A DNA stretch of 64,000 nt from Diphasiastrum complanatum (taxonomy: Eukaryota > Streptophyta > Lycopodiopsida > Lycopodiales > Lycopodiaceae). Location of the stretch: positions 21,860,326 through 21,924,325 of the forward strand of contig CM055108.1 of the NCBI GenBank assembly GCA_029204225.1, given 5' to 3'. The number at the start of each line of letters is the position of its first letter. The first letter of the stretch is position 1. Made by a program: the position numbers and the translations under genes. Positions 1-13,500 of the stretch are shown one piece after another. Under the pieces are notes generated by a model, which saw nothing but the letters and a program-made list of their open reading frames with translations, had not been told where the DNA came from and ran no database searches.

Positions 1-1
1 T

Positions 2-480
2 GATGACCATGCAAGTGGTGAAAGCATCAAAAGACTTCCCACAATTTTGGAGGAAGAAGATGAAGAAGATGCTCCACAAGATGATGCACGTGAAGAAGAG
101 AGTCGAGAGGGCGAGTATGAAAGGACACCACCTATTCAAGAACCTAGGGGGAGGTACTTGCCAATAGGAACAATAAAGGAGAAACCGGTTGGCAGTAAGA
201 GACATTACTTAGACACTCCTTGGGATACATACTCTTCACGTAGTGTATCACCTGAATCTAAGATACCAAAATGGTATGAAAAGGTCATGAAGGACGCAAA
301 GCTAAATCAACCAAGATCTAGCACACAAGGAGAAGTGATAAGATCAACGCGAGAAAGGAAGTCCCCCGATCGTTATCATGTGAACTATGCTCTAATGAGT
401 GACATTTTAAAGTGTCGAGAGCCATCAACCTTTGATAAGGCAAAAGATCACAAATAGTGGCAAAGGGCAAAACAAACTTT
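2..480 (+). pseudogene. Ty1/copia polyprotein fragment, integrase-RT spacer
   Basis: An open frame runs from the window edge to a TAG at 455-457. It has the make-up of the acidic, low-complexity linker between integrase and reverse transcriptase in Copia polyproteins: an E/D-rich stretch, then RSTRERKSPDRY, ALMSDI and EPSTFDKA, which match the usual RRSTR.R..P.RY...ALMS...EP..F.EA series. Beyond the stop the same frame continues with WQRA, where Copia proteins have KW..AM, so the stop is a decay mutation. No RT follows. The element is open to the left, so its size is unknown. The call rests on motif order only. Confidence 0.6.
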
Positions 481-830
481 AGAAAGTAGCATATTATATA
501 AACAATGATATTATTTTCCATAGGCTTAAAATATAGTTAGTTATATTTTAGATGCCTTCTTTTTTCTTGGGGATGATTGCCTTGGAATGGCGACAATTGG
601 ACGATCCTCGTCTTTCATCCCTCTCCTTCCTGACTCCTCCTCCTCATTCTTCGGCTTGCCATTCCATCCCTTGCTTTCTCAACTCTGCTGCTGCTCAGCT
701 GCAGCAGCTCCATCTGCTTAGTTTGTATGATAACAGGCAGATGATGATCCTTGGTTGCTGGAAAGAATACTTGAATTGGATGCATGCAGTTTGTGAGATT
801 TGTGGTTGTGAAGAGACTTGATCAGGAAGT
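481..830 (+). promoter_or_regulatory. Upstream region of the PGB-domain gene, no clear signals
   Basis: This 350-bp interval lies between the Copia remnant and the first ATG I use for the PGB gene. A TGA lies in frame 12 bases before that ATG, so the coding frame does not extend upstream without splicing. An AG at 825-826 could be an acceptor, which would make the ATG part of a second exon. I see no convincing TATA box. The short frame at 552-821 resembles nothing I know. Confidence 0.25.
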
Positions 831-1505
831 ATGCTGGTGAAGATGGGAAGTGCAAATGCGAGCCCTGGTTTTGTAAAAGCTCAGGCATTGTCTCACCCTG
901 TTGTTCCTGGTACCGTTAAAGCTGAGCTATTCCACAGAGCGTGCTTGCGTGGATGCCCCCTATTACAGCTTTGTAAAGAGCTCGAAAGCTTTCCTTTGAG
1001 AGTGACCAGCAGCGATTCCTGCTGGAAGCGTCTGTTTTCTCAGCATAACAGGATCGCCTTGTTCTTGCGCAAACGGATTTTGCAGAATTTTTCAGATGAG
1101 GTTAGAACGTCAAGTATGCAGAACAGGGGAATTCAAGCGAGTTTGGGCAAGCAGGGCAGAGGCAGAGAACTGCGGGAAAAGAGTAATAGGCATCATCAGG
1201 ATTTACTAGGCGTTGACACGGATTGGAAAGTAGTGAGCAGGGAGGGCAATGAAAAGTCCTGGCAGCAAGGAAATGAAAGCACAGATTCATCCGATCAAAG
1301 TTTTTCAAACAAAAAATTCCACCCAGATTTATCAAAATCAGGTCCTCATCATATCTTCACAGCCAATACACGTAAAAGAAGAGAGGATGCAAGAGAGACG
1401 AGTATTCCACATTATGTTATCAGGGAGCTCTTAAAGATTGCTAAACTAGGGCTGTCCGAAGACCTAAAGGAAGGTGATGCTGGACATAAAGTCTTGCTCC
1501 TACAG
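831..1505 (+). CDS. PGB gene exon 1
   Basis: This exon has 225 codons and ends CAG|GTAGGT in phase 0. It encodes the putative transit region, a basic low-complexity segment, and a helix ([13 protein letters not shown]) leading into the first strand-helix of the PGB domain, which ends in VLLLQ. Reading on past the donor gives a Ser/Thr-rich tail that does not look like protein, which supports splicing at 1505. Confidence 0.7.
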
Positions 1506-4500
1506 GTAGGTTCTTTCTCATTCACAAAACCAGGCATAAACATTGAAACTACCAAAAGAAAATCATGCTCAACGTATCTAGGTTGCTGCTGCCTGTAAAA
1601 TCACGTGGTCGGACGTCCATAAAGCTAATGCACAAATTGAAAATCAGTAATCACAATCTCATTTAGAAACAGAAGCTGCAATGTCTGCACAAATCCCTTT
1701 TTTTACTCTATACTAACGAAATGCTTAAGTGTCAAAGAATAGCAGAGCTTTTCAAGTGGCAAGGCTAGTAAGAAATGGGCTGCCCTCTTTTCGTGGAATT
1801 GGGTCAGGAAATGTTTTGTCTGTTTTAATAGATCAATTTCCGACTCTTGAAAGGATTTTTTGTTATGTCCCCGCCCAGTGCATGATGGGACCTAAGATGA
1901 CGACCACGCCACATGAGGTGGAAAGCTGTTGTGGTTTATTTACAATCTTAGTGTCATGTGTTAGTGCGTGCAACTGCTGTGTTGCAGGTCTATAGCCTAG
2001 GCATGGACTGTGCTCGGTGTGGGACTTACCCGTACTATGTTACGAGGACCTCAATGTCATTCATTTTGTCTACCTAAGAGTTGGTGGATGATACGAGTAT
2101 GTTCATGGGCACTTTTCTCTAGTACGATTCTCTAGTGTCATGATGGTGCTAGTGAGATTTGATGGTGGGTGCTCGTGGTGTGGGACATCGGTATTTGAGG
2201 GGCTAGCTTAGACCTTCCCCACCACCTCTGTTGATGGTCGTAGTCTGAGGAGGTGTGGATCTCCCCCCTCCTATTTTTTATTGGTTGCAATGGCAACATA
2301 CTGCTCCATACAATCGAGCAGGAGTTGAAAGCTAAGAATCAATCACGAAAGGTGTTGCTCCACCACCCGATGTTTAGCTTGGTATTTCTTGTGTATGACA
2401 AGAATTGTCATCCCACCGTGGCTTGGGCATGGTTGAACCAATGTACGTCTCATTATTTCATGCAGGATTCTCCTCATGATACTAGGATTGCCACCACAAT
2501 CATGTTCTTGGTTCTTACACAGTAAGGTATATACATGGTGGTTGGATTTCAAAGATAAGTGTGTTTTTGCAAAACGTACCGCTTTGCTAGTTGCATAGAC
2601 TCAACATTAGTCAAGCTACATTTTCTTGTAGGGTTTCCCAAAGATTAGTGAATTTAGCATGAGTTTTGAAGAAAACAGCCATAGTCCCTAGAGGACAAAA
2701 TTCGCTATGTGAAATTTTTTGACGACTCCCATCCCATAGCAGGTATTCATTAGGCACCTTTTAGAAGAAGGGCAAGGTAAATCTTTTTGATATTGGTTCC
2801 CCACTAGAAAAGAAGTGTTCGAAAATGGATTGGGCCAAATGCCAAGAGCGATGTAAGGTTTCCCGGATTGCAAATTTTTTTGTCTATGGGTATCATGTGA
2901 AAGGATATCCAAAAAGCAATTATTATGCAGTTCTGTTGCTTGGTTTCAGATAGCTGAATTCATAAAAAAATTGGACATCACAGATCTGCAAATATTTGCT
3001 TTTGCATTCACAGATCTGCATTCACAGGCTACATTCATCAGAAATCTGGACATCAGCAGATCTGCAAACCATTGGCGTAACAAAGACAATATCAGATATT
3101 TATTTCAAAATCTGATATTCATTTCAATAGCAAAAGCAGCGGATCTGGGCATCAAAAAAAAACCTGCAAATTTTTTTGCGATCCAGGACCACGTTTCTAG
3201 TCCCGGATCGCTGGCAATCTGGATCGTTTTTGCAGCAGATCGCGATCTGCTGCAACTCTGAATTGTGAAGATAGCAACGATCTTTTGTTATGGAAAATAC
3301 GGAGTTTTACATTCTAAGCTATTTCTGACCATGGTACGATAGAGTTTTTGTACGTAGTAGTGGTGATGCAAAACCATGAAGCTGAAATGCTGGTAGCTCA
3401 GAGAATGCCTGCATCGCCCATCTACCAAAACATTTCTTCTGGCAGGCATACGCTACTTTTCCTTTAAGCTTTTACCTTATTGATTGCCTTATTATTAGCT
3501 TGATTGTCTCCAGAAAGGAAAGCTCATCTTAGGGCAAAGAGAGATGGTAGTTGATATGTTTGCATCAGCATGCCCTTTGCAGTTGGCTACTAAGTTTGAA
3601 TCTTTTTGATAAGTTGTATTTCATATAGTTGTTCTAATTGTGGATTGGGTAAAATGTTGAAAGTGGTAAAGGCCAAATCTAACTTTGATTTGACTTGATT
3701 CCTCTATACAGAGAGCCATGCTGTTGCTTGGATATCTTCCTGATGTGGCATCTCTTACAGGGTATGTGGCCCCATTTGTACTGTTAGTTGGTTGTAACCT
3801 ATTTTATTCATTTGCTAATTGTTATAATTAACATGGATTCCCTCTTTTGGAACCGGACTAGAAAGAAAAGGCCATCAAATGACCATTAAACCCTCCATGC
3901 TATTGAACCAGCTTGAAAGAACAACAGTCACTTGCTACTAGTGCTAGGATTTAGATTCCGGAAAATGAGACTACAAGACTCAAGTGATCTGTATTACTGT
4001 GTAGTAATGTGTAAGATGTGTTAAAAGCTTTAAAACTTAGCGGTGAACAAGATTTACTCTGATACGAGGTTCTTGCTTAAATGGTTGCTACAGGCTTTCT
4101 CTACAATGAAATAAAACAAAAGAAATACAATGAGGACGTTCAAGAAAAACAATGACATCAGCTAAAACTCCGGTTTCAAGATTGCATGAACTTGTCTGCA
4201 ATTCGTTTTTCACTTATTTCTCTTAAAGTTTAGTCTGTTGTTTGACTGACAAGTACCTCTTGCAGCTAGGATACACCCATGACACTTCATCTTCTAATTA
4301 CATATGAGGACCCACGTTGCGTAGCCTTGATGATATGAGAGATGATGGCCAGACTTTTACACACCTGTTTATTATGCCTGACCATCCACATAACTTGGTA
4401 GAAGTCACAACATCCTTCAATATTTATATGGCTGTTGTGGTGGATACCGGTGTGCATCAACTTTTTCATGAGACGGAGTGTCTACAACAATACTTGGGGC

Positions 4501-7500
4501 TGGTTTCCTTTTTGTGTTCTTGCTCTACCCGTATAGCTTGAGCAAGTTCACGACATCATTCAACTGTCTTTCATGTGAGATCACCTTTTCTACTATGTGG
4601 CCATTATACACTCTCCTGCAACATGTGACACCTAGCCTGTGTATACAAGTTTCTTTTTACATGCTATGGTTTCTTTTATCGATCGCATTGAGGGTAATGT
4701 TCTTGTTAGTAGGGAAAACATTTGGAGTCACATTACATTTAAGGCTTAACCTTTTGATTCATAGGATAAAAAACGATTTGATTCGCAGGACATATGTCAT
4801 TTTTATTAACAAGCTATTTAGGGCCTTTTGGAAGGGCACTAAGTTGGAGGGAGTTTTTGCTCTTCTTTTGCAATTCATTTTCAAATTAGAGATGTAGCCC
4901 TAATCTTAGTAGAGTATAAATAGGGTAGAGACTTTCACTTGATGGCTTATAATTTGGTTACTCTTGAGTTCTTTTGTAGGAAACTCATTACCTTCCTAGT
5001 TGGGGATCAATTATTGACTACATTTTATGTGCATTCAGTATTCTTAGTCAGATTTGGTCATCTTCTATTTTTGTTGTTGTGTTCTTGTTGTTTGTGACTC
5101 CCCCTTCTTGTATTCTTCATTGCTCCATCAGACCTTGCCACTTGGTGCATGTAGATTTTTCTTCTATTTTTGTTTTGCTTGTTTTGCTTGTTTTGCTTTG
5201 CTAGCCGAAGCGTTTGGTGCTCAGCTGCGTGTGCGCCTATACTTGGCAGAAATGCGCGACACTCTACATTGAATTTGCAGGACCTAGATACTCGACTACA
5301 GATCACAATCAATCAATCAGACACATAACTCAACAATCGGGGTTGGAAGATCAGAGAGTGCATTTGCATTTGTATTTTGTTTGCAGAGTGAGTCGGTAGC
5401 GTCTCGCTCATTGGCGGCCTGACGCTCCTCTTACAATTGTATTTTCTGCTATATTGTTGAGCTCTCTCTATCTTTGTCTCTCTATATCTTCGTCTGTATG
5501 TCTCTCTATATTGTTTTTGGATTCTATCCTATACTCATGTCTCACGTTTGTTGTGAGATTACAAGAGGATTAACAAATCATTACAAGAGAGTTTTCGCTA
5601 AATCTCTAGTTAACTGCCTCTCTAGTAACGTTGCTTTTTGGTGGTTGAGCATGACAGCTTGATGGCTTCACACCTGTCATCAGGAGACCGATGGTTCGGC
5701 GAGCTATCTCAGAGTTGGAAGATCAGAGAGTGCATTTGCATTTGCATTTTGTTTGCAGAGTCGTCGGCAGTGTCTCGCTCGTTGGCGGCCTGACGCTCCT
5801 CTTACAATTGTATTTTTTGCTATATTGCGGATCTCTCTATATCTCCGTCTGTATGTCTTTATCTTGTTTTTGGATTCTATCCTATACTTATGTCGCACGT
5901 TGTGAGATTACAAGAAGGATTAACCAATCATTACAAGAGAGTGTTCGCTAAATCTCTAGTTAACTGCCTCTCTAGTAATGTTGCTTTTTGGTGGTTGAGC
6001 GTGACAGCTTGATGGCTTCACGCCCATCGTCAAGAGGCCGACGGTTCGGCTTGATGAGCTATGGTTCTGATAGTTCGGCCATGCCCGATAATCTTATTCG
6101 GCACTTCACCTTTTTGGTAGGGGGTCCGACTATTCGGTGACTTGGGGAATGACAAGGAATGGTTGCCGAGTTCACCATTTCCAACAGTGCAGACCCACCA
6201 GGGTTGTGTCTTCCTGCTTCCTACACGTAGGCCTTCTACTTTGTCATCATTTCTTTTGGATTGGTCAACACCTGTTATCTCTTATGCCTTGTGGCTTTTG
6301 TCTCCCGTCCTACTGTTCTAGTTCCCTCAAAATTAGGTAGTGTAATTCAGAATATAAATTTGCTGTATAATGTTTACTTGTGAGTTTAGTTGATTTTTCG
6401 AGTGAAGCGTGATGAAGTCTATTCAGAATGTTGACATGCTTAATGCAATGCATCTATGGTTTCCTCTATGTTGCATTAAGTCAAATAAGAGCATTTACAT
6501 GATGAAGCTCTCAACGACTCTCTATGTAAATCCCCGAATTCCAATGTCTTAGGGCTACAATCACATTTGATAGAATTGTTTTTGAAAAAATCTCACAGTC
6601 CTCGTGGATTTTGTTGAAAGCATGAGGGCTCGAGAATGTACTTTTGTCTGTAGTAGTCTTGGTTTCTAGTTGTAGGAGATCGATAGCATGCTTGCTGCAA
6701 TCTTGATGCAGTGATGCTAGAATTTCAATAATTCTTTCATCATTTTTGGTTAGCATTTGCTTCCTGCAGTGGATGTTCTTATTAGCATGCTTCTGCTGTT
6801 TATCTCTGGTTTGACCTCACCATGCTCTTCAATCTCTGACCTTGATTGAAGTAAAGGAAGATTATGCACCAATGAAGAATAAGCTCGAATATTGTATTGA
6901 CCTTCAGTACAAGAAGCAAAGAGTCTTTCTTCCACGAGAATATTCACCTTAACTAGCATGCATTAGGCATAGAGAGAACCATTTGAAGCAGTTAAACATA
7001 GTGTTACTTTGGAGTCAAACAAGGGCCTAGAAAAATATCAAATTAGGCCCAACATTAGTATAATGGCAAACCCTGTACTGCTAATTGATTCTTTGTTTGC
7101 AAAAACTAGTCTGTCTTCCAATTGATAGGCTATTTGATGAATACGTCCATACTAGAATGACAACTAAATGTGTGCAATATATATTTCTTTGTTCTAAGCA
7201 GCATACAAGAATGATTGCACTTGCCTAGAACATCAAAAGGCTGGAGCTGAATCCCAACATGCTCTTACTCATCATGTGTTTTGTCACAGATATTTTGGGT
7301 TGGAAACGAGGACTGCAGTGGAAGAATTCCAAAAGGCCTACCAAGTTTCTAGTACCGGCTTGTGGGACTCCTTGTCACGGCAGGCTTTACTGAAATATTT
7401 AGCATGTTTTAAGGTCTGTTGGCACAAGAAAACCATGGCCCCTCAGTCTGTTTGGTGTTTAATGGAAAAATTTGTTATCCAGCTCTTATCAGTTTCCAAA

Positions 7501-10500
7501 AAACAAAAAATTCATCAGTTCAGTTTGTGATTCCTACCTTTTTCTTCAGATCATGTTAACTTTTAACTTCTAATAGAGTCTTTTATCTCTCAACACAGAG
7601 AAGTATTTTTTCGAAATTTTTTTTGGCCAAGTTCAGAACGGAACGCGTTCCGTTCCAGAACGGGCAACTAAGGTTGGAATATTTTCCCAATCCCTGTGAA
7701 CAATAAAACAGGAATCTTATGAGAAAGCGAGAAAATTTTGTGGTCTTACGGAATCTTGCAAGCTTTGACTGTTTCCCTTAATAAAAGGAAATACGTATCA
7801 ATCCTTTGTAGGTTATCAGTCATTGATTTTGCAATCGTGATTTAAGGTTTCATCTGATATCTACTCTTTTCCAAAATTACAAAGATGTGCAGATATTCTC
7901 TTAGAGTGATAAAATTGCATAAAAGAGAAGGTAAGTATTAGGCAGCATTAAGTTCGATGTCTTCTTGATGGGTTGGTTACTTCCAAGGCCGAGTAAACTG
8001 TCTGACAAATAAATGATCCTAGAGGTTATTGCTCCAAAGCTGGTATGACATGTAAGCATGGGAATGAGGGAACGGGAATGGGAACAAGAATGAGGAATTA
8101 AAACAGCCCCAAGAAAGTAGAACCGGTCGACTTTGTTCCCTTTGAAAATGAAGTTATCAAGGAGAGACCTGGGAATGGGAATGGGAATGCCACTTTATCG
8201 TAGTGACATTCAATAAAAATATGGATATACATGCACCTTTCTAGAAACTTGGAATTCATAGAAATTTGTATATTGAAATTACACAACAAAGTAGAGGATG
8301 AGTAGGTCACTGCTATATAAACAAAAAATATGCAAACTACCTCTAGATATAGTAGTAGCAAGGGCTCGTGCAAGTAAGGGAGTATGATAGAAAACGTCAA
8401 TAGGCACTGAAGTGGCCTCCTCAATAGGATGATACTATCCCATTGTGTACCAAAAGCACAATTGTTGTTTGTGACAACTATAATGAAGTCAAAATTGTAA
8501 TATAGTAGTCTGTAAAAAAGGAAACAACTATGAATCATTAGGAAAAATAACATCTGAGATAGTCAACAAATGAGTTTTGAGCTTCTTAGTAGAAGCCTGA
8601 CCCTATACAAAACGATGCCTAGAAAAATTGAATCAAAGATAAAAGCATAATCACCCTCAGAAAATCTATCATTGATCATTAATAGGCAAGCAAGAGTCGT
8701 GGCCATGCTGGGTATGAGGGAGGCCAAGGATGAAGTCCATGGAGATACCAGTCCATTGTCGGGAAGGCGTAGGAGTTATGAACGTAGCCACGACTGATCT
8801 AGATTTAGTCTATGAAAGCATCACAGAAGCAAGACTTAACCCTAGAAAGTAGGAGAGAGAAAGCTTAAAGAGACTAAAGAAGGAGATCATATCATAAGCC
8901 AAATAACAAATGACACAGAATCCCTACTTATAGCCAAGAGGAAGCCCTAAAAGGAAGCTTCCAGTGGCTAGGGCCAAACTGAGAGGGAAAATAGTGCGCC
9001 CTCTAAGAAGGCCCCCACTCTCAGTAATACGACCAAATAACCAATATAGTGAATCATAGGGCCCAAGGCCAATAATATGGTCTAAATGTCAATAATAGGG
9101 CCCAAGGCCAACCATATAGTCTAAATGTCAAATAATGAATAAAAAAGGGCCCAAAGCCTGCTTATGCATAAAGTAAAGTAAATGTAAATGGACATGGCGA
9201 ATGTAATGAGCCGAGTCCATAACTCTCCCCGACACAAAAATAAGACCCAACTGCCATAAAGGACTGGATCAAGTAACAGCAAGCCCTGGAGGATCAACTG
9301 GAACAGCATCTGGTGTAGTAACAACTGGAGCAACAGCTGATGTAGAGGAATCAACAAGTGCGGCAAGAGCACGAGCCTGATCCGCAAGTGACGGTGTATG
9401 ATAAAAGACATCAATAGGCTCCCATGTGGCCTCCTCAACAGGACGACCATCCCACTGGACTAGGAATTGAATCTACCGGCGGCATCGACTATGATGCAAA
9501 CGCACCTGAAGGATAGCAGTAGGTAATAAAGGAAAGAGATCCGGTGCAGTAGGAAACTCAGCATCACGAGGAGCATCATCCTCAATAGCAGCACGTAATA
9601 AACTGACATGGAATATATCACAGGCACGTGTGGAAGCAGGAAGCTGAAGACGATATGTAACTGGACTAAGAACCTCCAATATACAATAAGGCCCATAATA
9701 ACGTGGTGCAAGCTTCTCAGTAGAAGCATGGCCCTGAATAAAATGATGACGTGCAAATCGTAGGCGTAGATATACCATATCACCAACATGAAACTCAACA
9801 TGACGTCGATGACGATCAACTGAAGCCTGATAACGCTGCTGGACCTGCTGCAAATGGGAACTGGCCTGGAGAATAAGCTCGCGAGCACCTGATAGAAATG
9901 AAGACAATGTCATAGGTGTATCCTCGGGAGGAAGAGGAATACCAGGTAAAAGAGGTGCATAACCATGAGATAATAAAAATGGTGCAACGCCGGTGCTAGT
10001 ACTAACAGAGCTGTTATAGCTATACTCTGCCAAACATAAGTGCTGATCCCAATCCTTCCCTGAAGGAGTAACAAAATGGCGCAAATAATCCTCAAGGATC
10101 CTGTTAAGGACCTCAGACTGCCCATCAGAAGTAGAATGATAAGCAGACCCCATAAAAAACTGTACATCCAATATATGCATAAGCTCTGTCCAGAACAATG
10201 ATGTAAACTTACTATCCCGATCAGAAAGGATAGTACGAGGAAACCCATGTAGGCGAAATATCTCTGAAAGGAACAAGCGTGCACACTGCTCTGCTGTGAT
10301 AGTACTGCGGACGGGTATGAAATGTGCCTGTTTCGAGAACCTGTCAACTACCACCATACATGAATCGTGACCACGACGGGTGCGGGGAAGGCCAATGATG
10401 AAGTCCATAGAAATATCAGCCCACTGGCGGTGAGGAATAGGCCAACTCTGAAGCAAACCAGCGGACTTAGCACGGGAGTACTTATTACGTAAGCAGAAAG

Positions 10501-13500
10501 GACAGGTACGAATAAGTACAACAAGCTCTTTCCTAAGGGATGGCCAATAGAAATGATCCTTAAGACGAGCATAAGACTTCTGAAAACCAAAATGATCCCC
10601 AACTGGGGACGAATGAGCATCTGACAACAACTGAGAATGGATACCCAAAGAACTTGAATACAAAGAGAACCATAATGATAAAGACGGTGGTCAACAATGG
10701 AATAAGCCTGATGAGGTGAAGACGACATAGGTGGAGCAGAACTATAAACATCACGAAAATCAGAACATGTAAGATAAGCAGATGGAAGATCATCAAACCA
10801 GGAAGGGATCGTGGCAACAAGGGTATTCAATAAAGCAGGAAGACAATGCGTCAGCAGCAGTGTTAGCACAACCAGGACGATACAAAATAGAAAAATCAAA
10901 AGATTGTAAAAACTGCAACCAACGAAACTGACGATCACTAAGATCACGCTGGGAGAAGAGATAACGTAAGGACCGATGATCAGTAACGATATCAAAAGGA
11001 ACACGGTACAGGTAATGGCGCCACTTCTTAAGAGCATAGATAATGGCAAGAAGCTCTTTCTCATGGACAGAATAACGTTGCTCATAAGAGCGTAAACGAC
11101 GCGACTCATAAGCAATAATACACTGAGACTGACGAAGCAAGGCACCCAAACCAACATTACTTGCATCGGTCTCAACAATAAATTTCTGATCAAACTGTGG
11201 TAAACACAGGACAGAGACCTCCACAACAGCACGACGAAGAGTGTCAAAGGCGAACTGACAATCAGAAGTCCAAACAAAAGCACTAGACTTCTTCAAAAGG
11301 GCATGAAGAGGGGCAGCCACAGTGGCAAAGTGAGGAACAGGACGACGAAGGTGAGTAGCGAGACCAAGAAACATACGAACATGGTGGACATCTGTGGGAA
11401 CAGGCCAATCAGCGATTGCCCGAACCTTATGAGGGTCCAAACGAATACGAACAAGCAATTGAAAAACAGATGAAAGATGTAACACATGCTCATCAAGAGT
11501 CTTACTAAAAACAAGAATATCATCAAAATAAACTAAAACACAACGACCAAGGAGAGGATGCATGATGTTATTCATCACATTCTAGAACGTAGGTGGACCA
11601 TTAGTAACACCAAAAGGAAGAACACGAAACTCATACAAACCAAGATGGGTACGAAACGCAGTCTTGTGTTCGTCCGAAGGATGCATCCTAATCTGGTGAT
11701 AGCCGGAACGTAAGTCTATCTTAGAGAAAAGATGAGAGGTGCCTAACTGGTCAAAGAGATCATCCATGTGAGGAATAGGATACTGGTTACGGATGGTCAA
11801 CTTATTGAGGGCACGATAATCAATGCAGAGGCGTTTGGAACCATCTTTCTTACTGACAAGGAGAACAGGGGCACCAAAAGGACTCTGACTAGGAACAATA
11901 AGGCCCTAATATAGTAAAGCAGTAATCTGAAGCTCAACCTCATCACGCTCTGACTTAGACATACGATAAGGAGGCCGGGAGGGAGGAGCAGAACCAGGAC
12001 GCAAATCAATATGGTGGTTCACATCACGTAATGGTGGTAGCGTCGTAGGTTCTGAAAAGACAAATGCATAGTGATGTAATAAGTCAGAGATCACCTGAGG
12101 AACAGCTGCTGGAGGAGAGGTAGTCACTGGAGAATCTGCTGCAGCACGCTGAACACATAATAAAGCTGCACAATGAGCCTTAGGTAGGCTGCGGATAAAC
12201 TGCTTCCTGCTGATCAGCTGGAAATCTGCCTGAGAATCAATACCAGCAAGTGAGTGGGTCACTGCATCATGAACAAATGTCAATGTCTGCTGAGCCAGGT
12301 CCAAAGTAACCGCTCCCAATGAAGCAAAGCAATCAGCACCAAGGATAAGGTCATAGCGCTCCAGAGGAATGATATAAAGATCTGCCTGTCCAGAAAAATC
12401 ACCAATGTTGTAGGATAATCCCTGAAACATCTGAGAACTAGGAAATGAGTGAGAATTGGCAACCTCGACTGTGAGAGGCTGTGGAGCAGGAATAGGTGAA
12501 GCGCGTATCCGGCTGAGAACATAACTGCTGATAAAGGAATGAGTGCTGCCGGTATCAACTAAAGCAATATACTCACGACCAGTAATGCGCACACGTAGCC
12601 GAATGGAGCGAGGACCGGGGCACCCTGTCCAGGTAGCATAAGCAAGCTGAGCATGGCAAGTAGCAGGAAGTAAATCAGTAGAAGGCTCAGGAGATAGATC
12701 AGGCTCATCAGATATATGAATGTAGATATCGGACTCATCTGGGGTAGTGCCCTCATGGTAGAAAACAGCAGTAGAAGTAGGCAGGGGCTGGCGGCAATCA
12801 CGGGCAATGTCGTCAGGACTCTTACAATGAAAGCAAAGACGCTTCTGCTGAATGTCAGCGAACTCTGCAGACGTGTAACGTCGAACAAAAGCAGGACGAG
12901 GAGGCGGAGGGCGAGGAGCGGGAGAAGTAAGAGAAGAGGTCGGGACGACAGTGGATGGGGCAGATGGGGCCGAAGATGGTAGATGTGAAAGAGATGGACG
13001 GGGTCGGGAAAAGCGAAAGGGAGCAGGATCAGGGTACTTATGTTGTAAAGTACTAGCAAGGGACATGGCCTCAACAAGTGTGGGTGGACAGAAAGAAGAG
13101 ACATCGTATCGTAGAGCACCACGAAGTCCAGCAATGTAGCGAGAAATAAGCTCGATGGGCTGAAGATCTGTAAAGAGGTAGGAAAGGTCCATAAATTGAT
13201 TTGTATAGGAAGAAAGATCACCAGTCTGAGTAAGACTACAGAATATATCACGCTGGCGGCTCAGCCATTGAGGGTCAATCATAGCATGACGAAGATCACG
13301 ACGAAAGGTAGGCCATAACTGGAGACCGTCCCGATCAGGGTCAAGTTGGTAGACCCGCCACCAAGTGGCAGCACATCCATCTAAATGTAAGGCGGCTAAC
13401 TGGATCTTCTGAGGATCAGTCTTAGGGTAAATCTGAAAATAAGTATCAAGCTTTGCAAACCAATTCTCTAACAAGTTCCCGTCAGAGGAACCAGAATAGG

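Noticed and set aside
552-821. 89-codon frame as the true start of the PGB gene
   Set aside because: It ends in a stop before 831 and shows no transit or domain features; no splice junction joins it to exon 1 convincingly.
10348-11283. 311-codon minus-strand frame and 9910-10347, 9460-9888
   Set aside because: They overlap RNase H and integrase in another frame and are Leu/Ser-rich shadows of the pol gene. Only a short part near 10650-10830 carries the true spacer because of frameshifts.
12559-13251. 230-codon minus-strand frame and the plus-strand frames at 12716-13139
   Set aside because: Shadows of the gag-protease gene.
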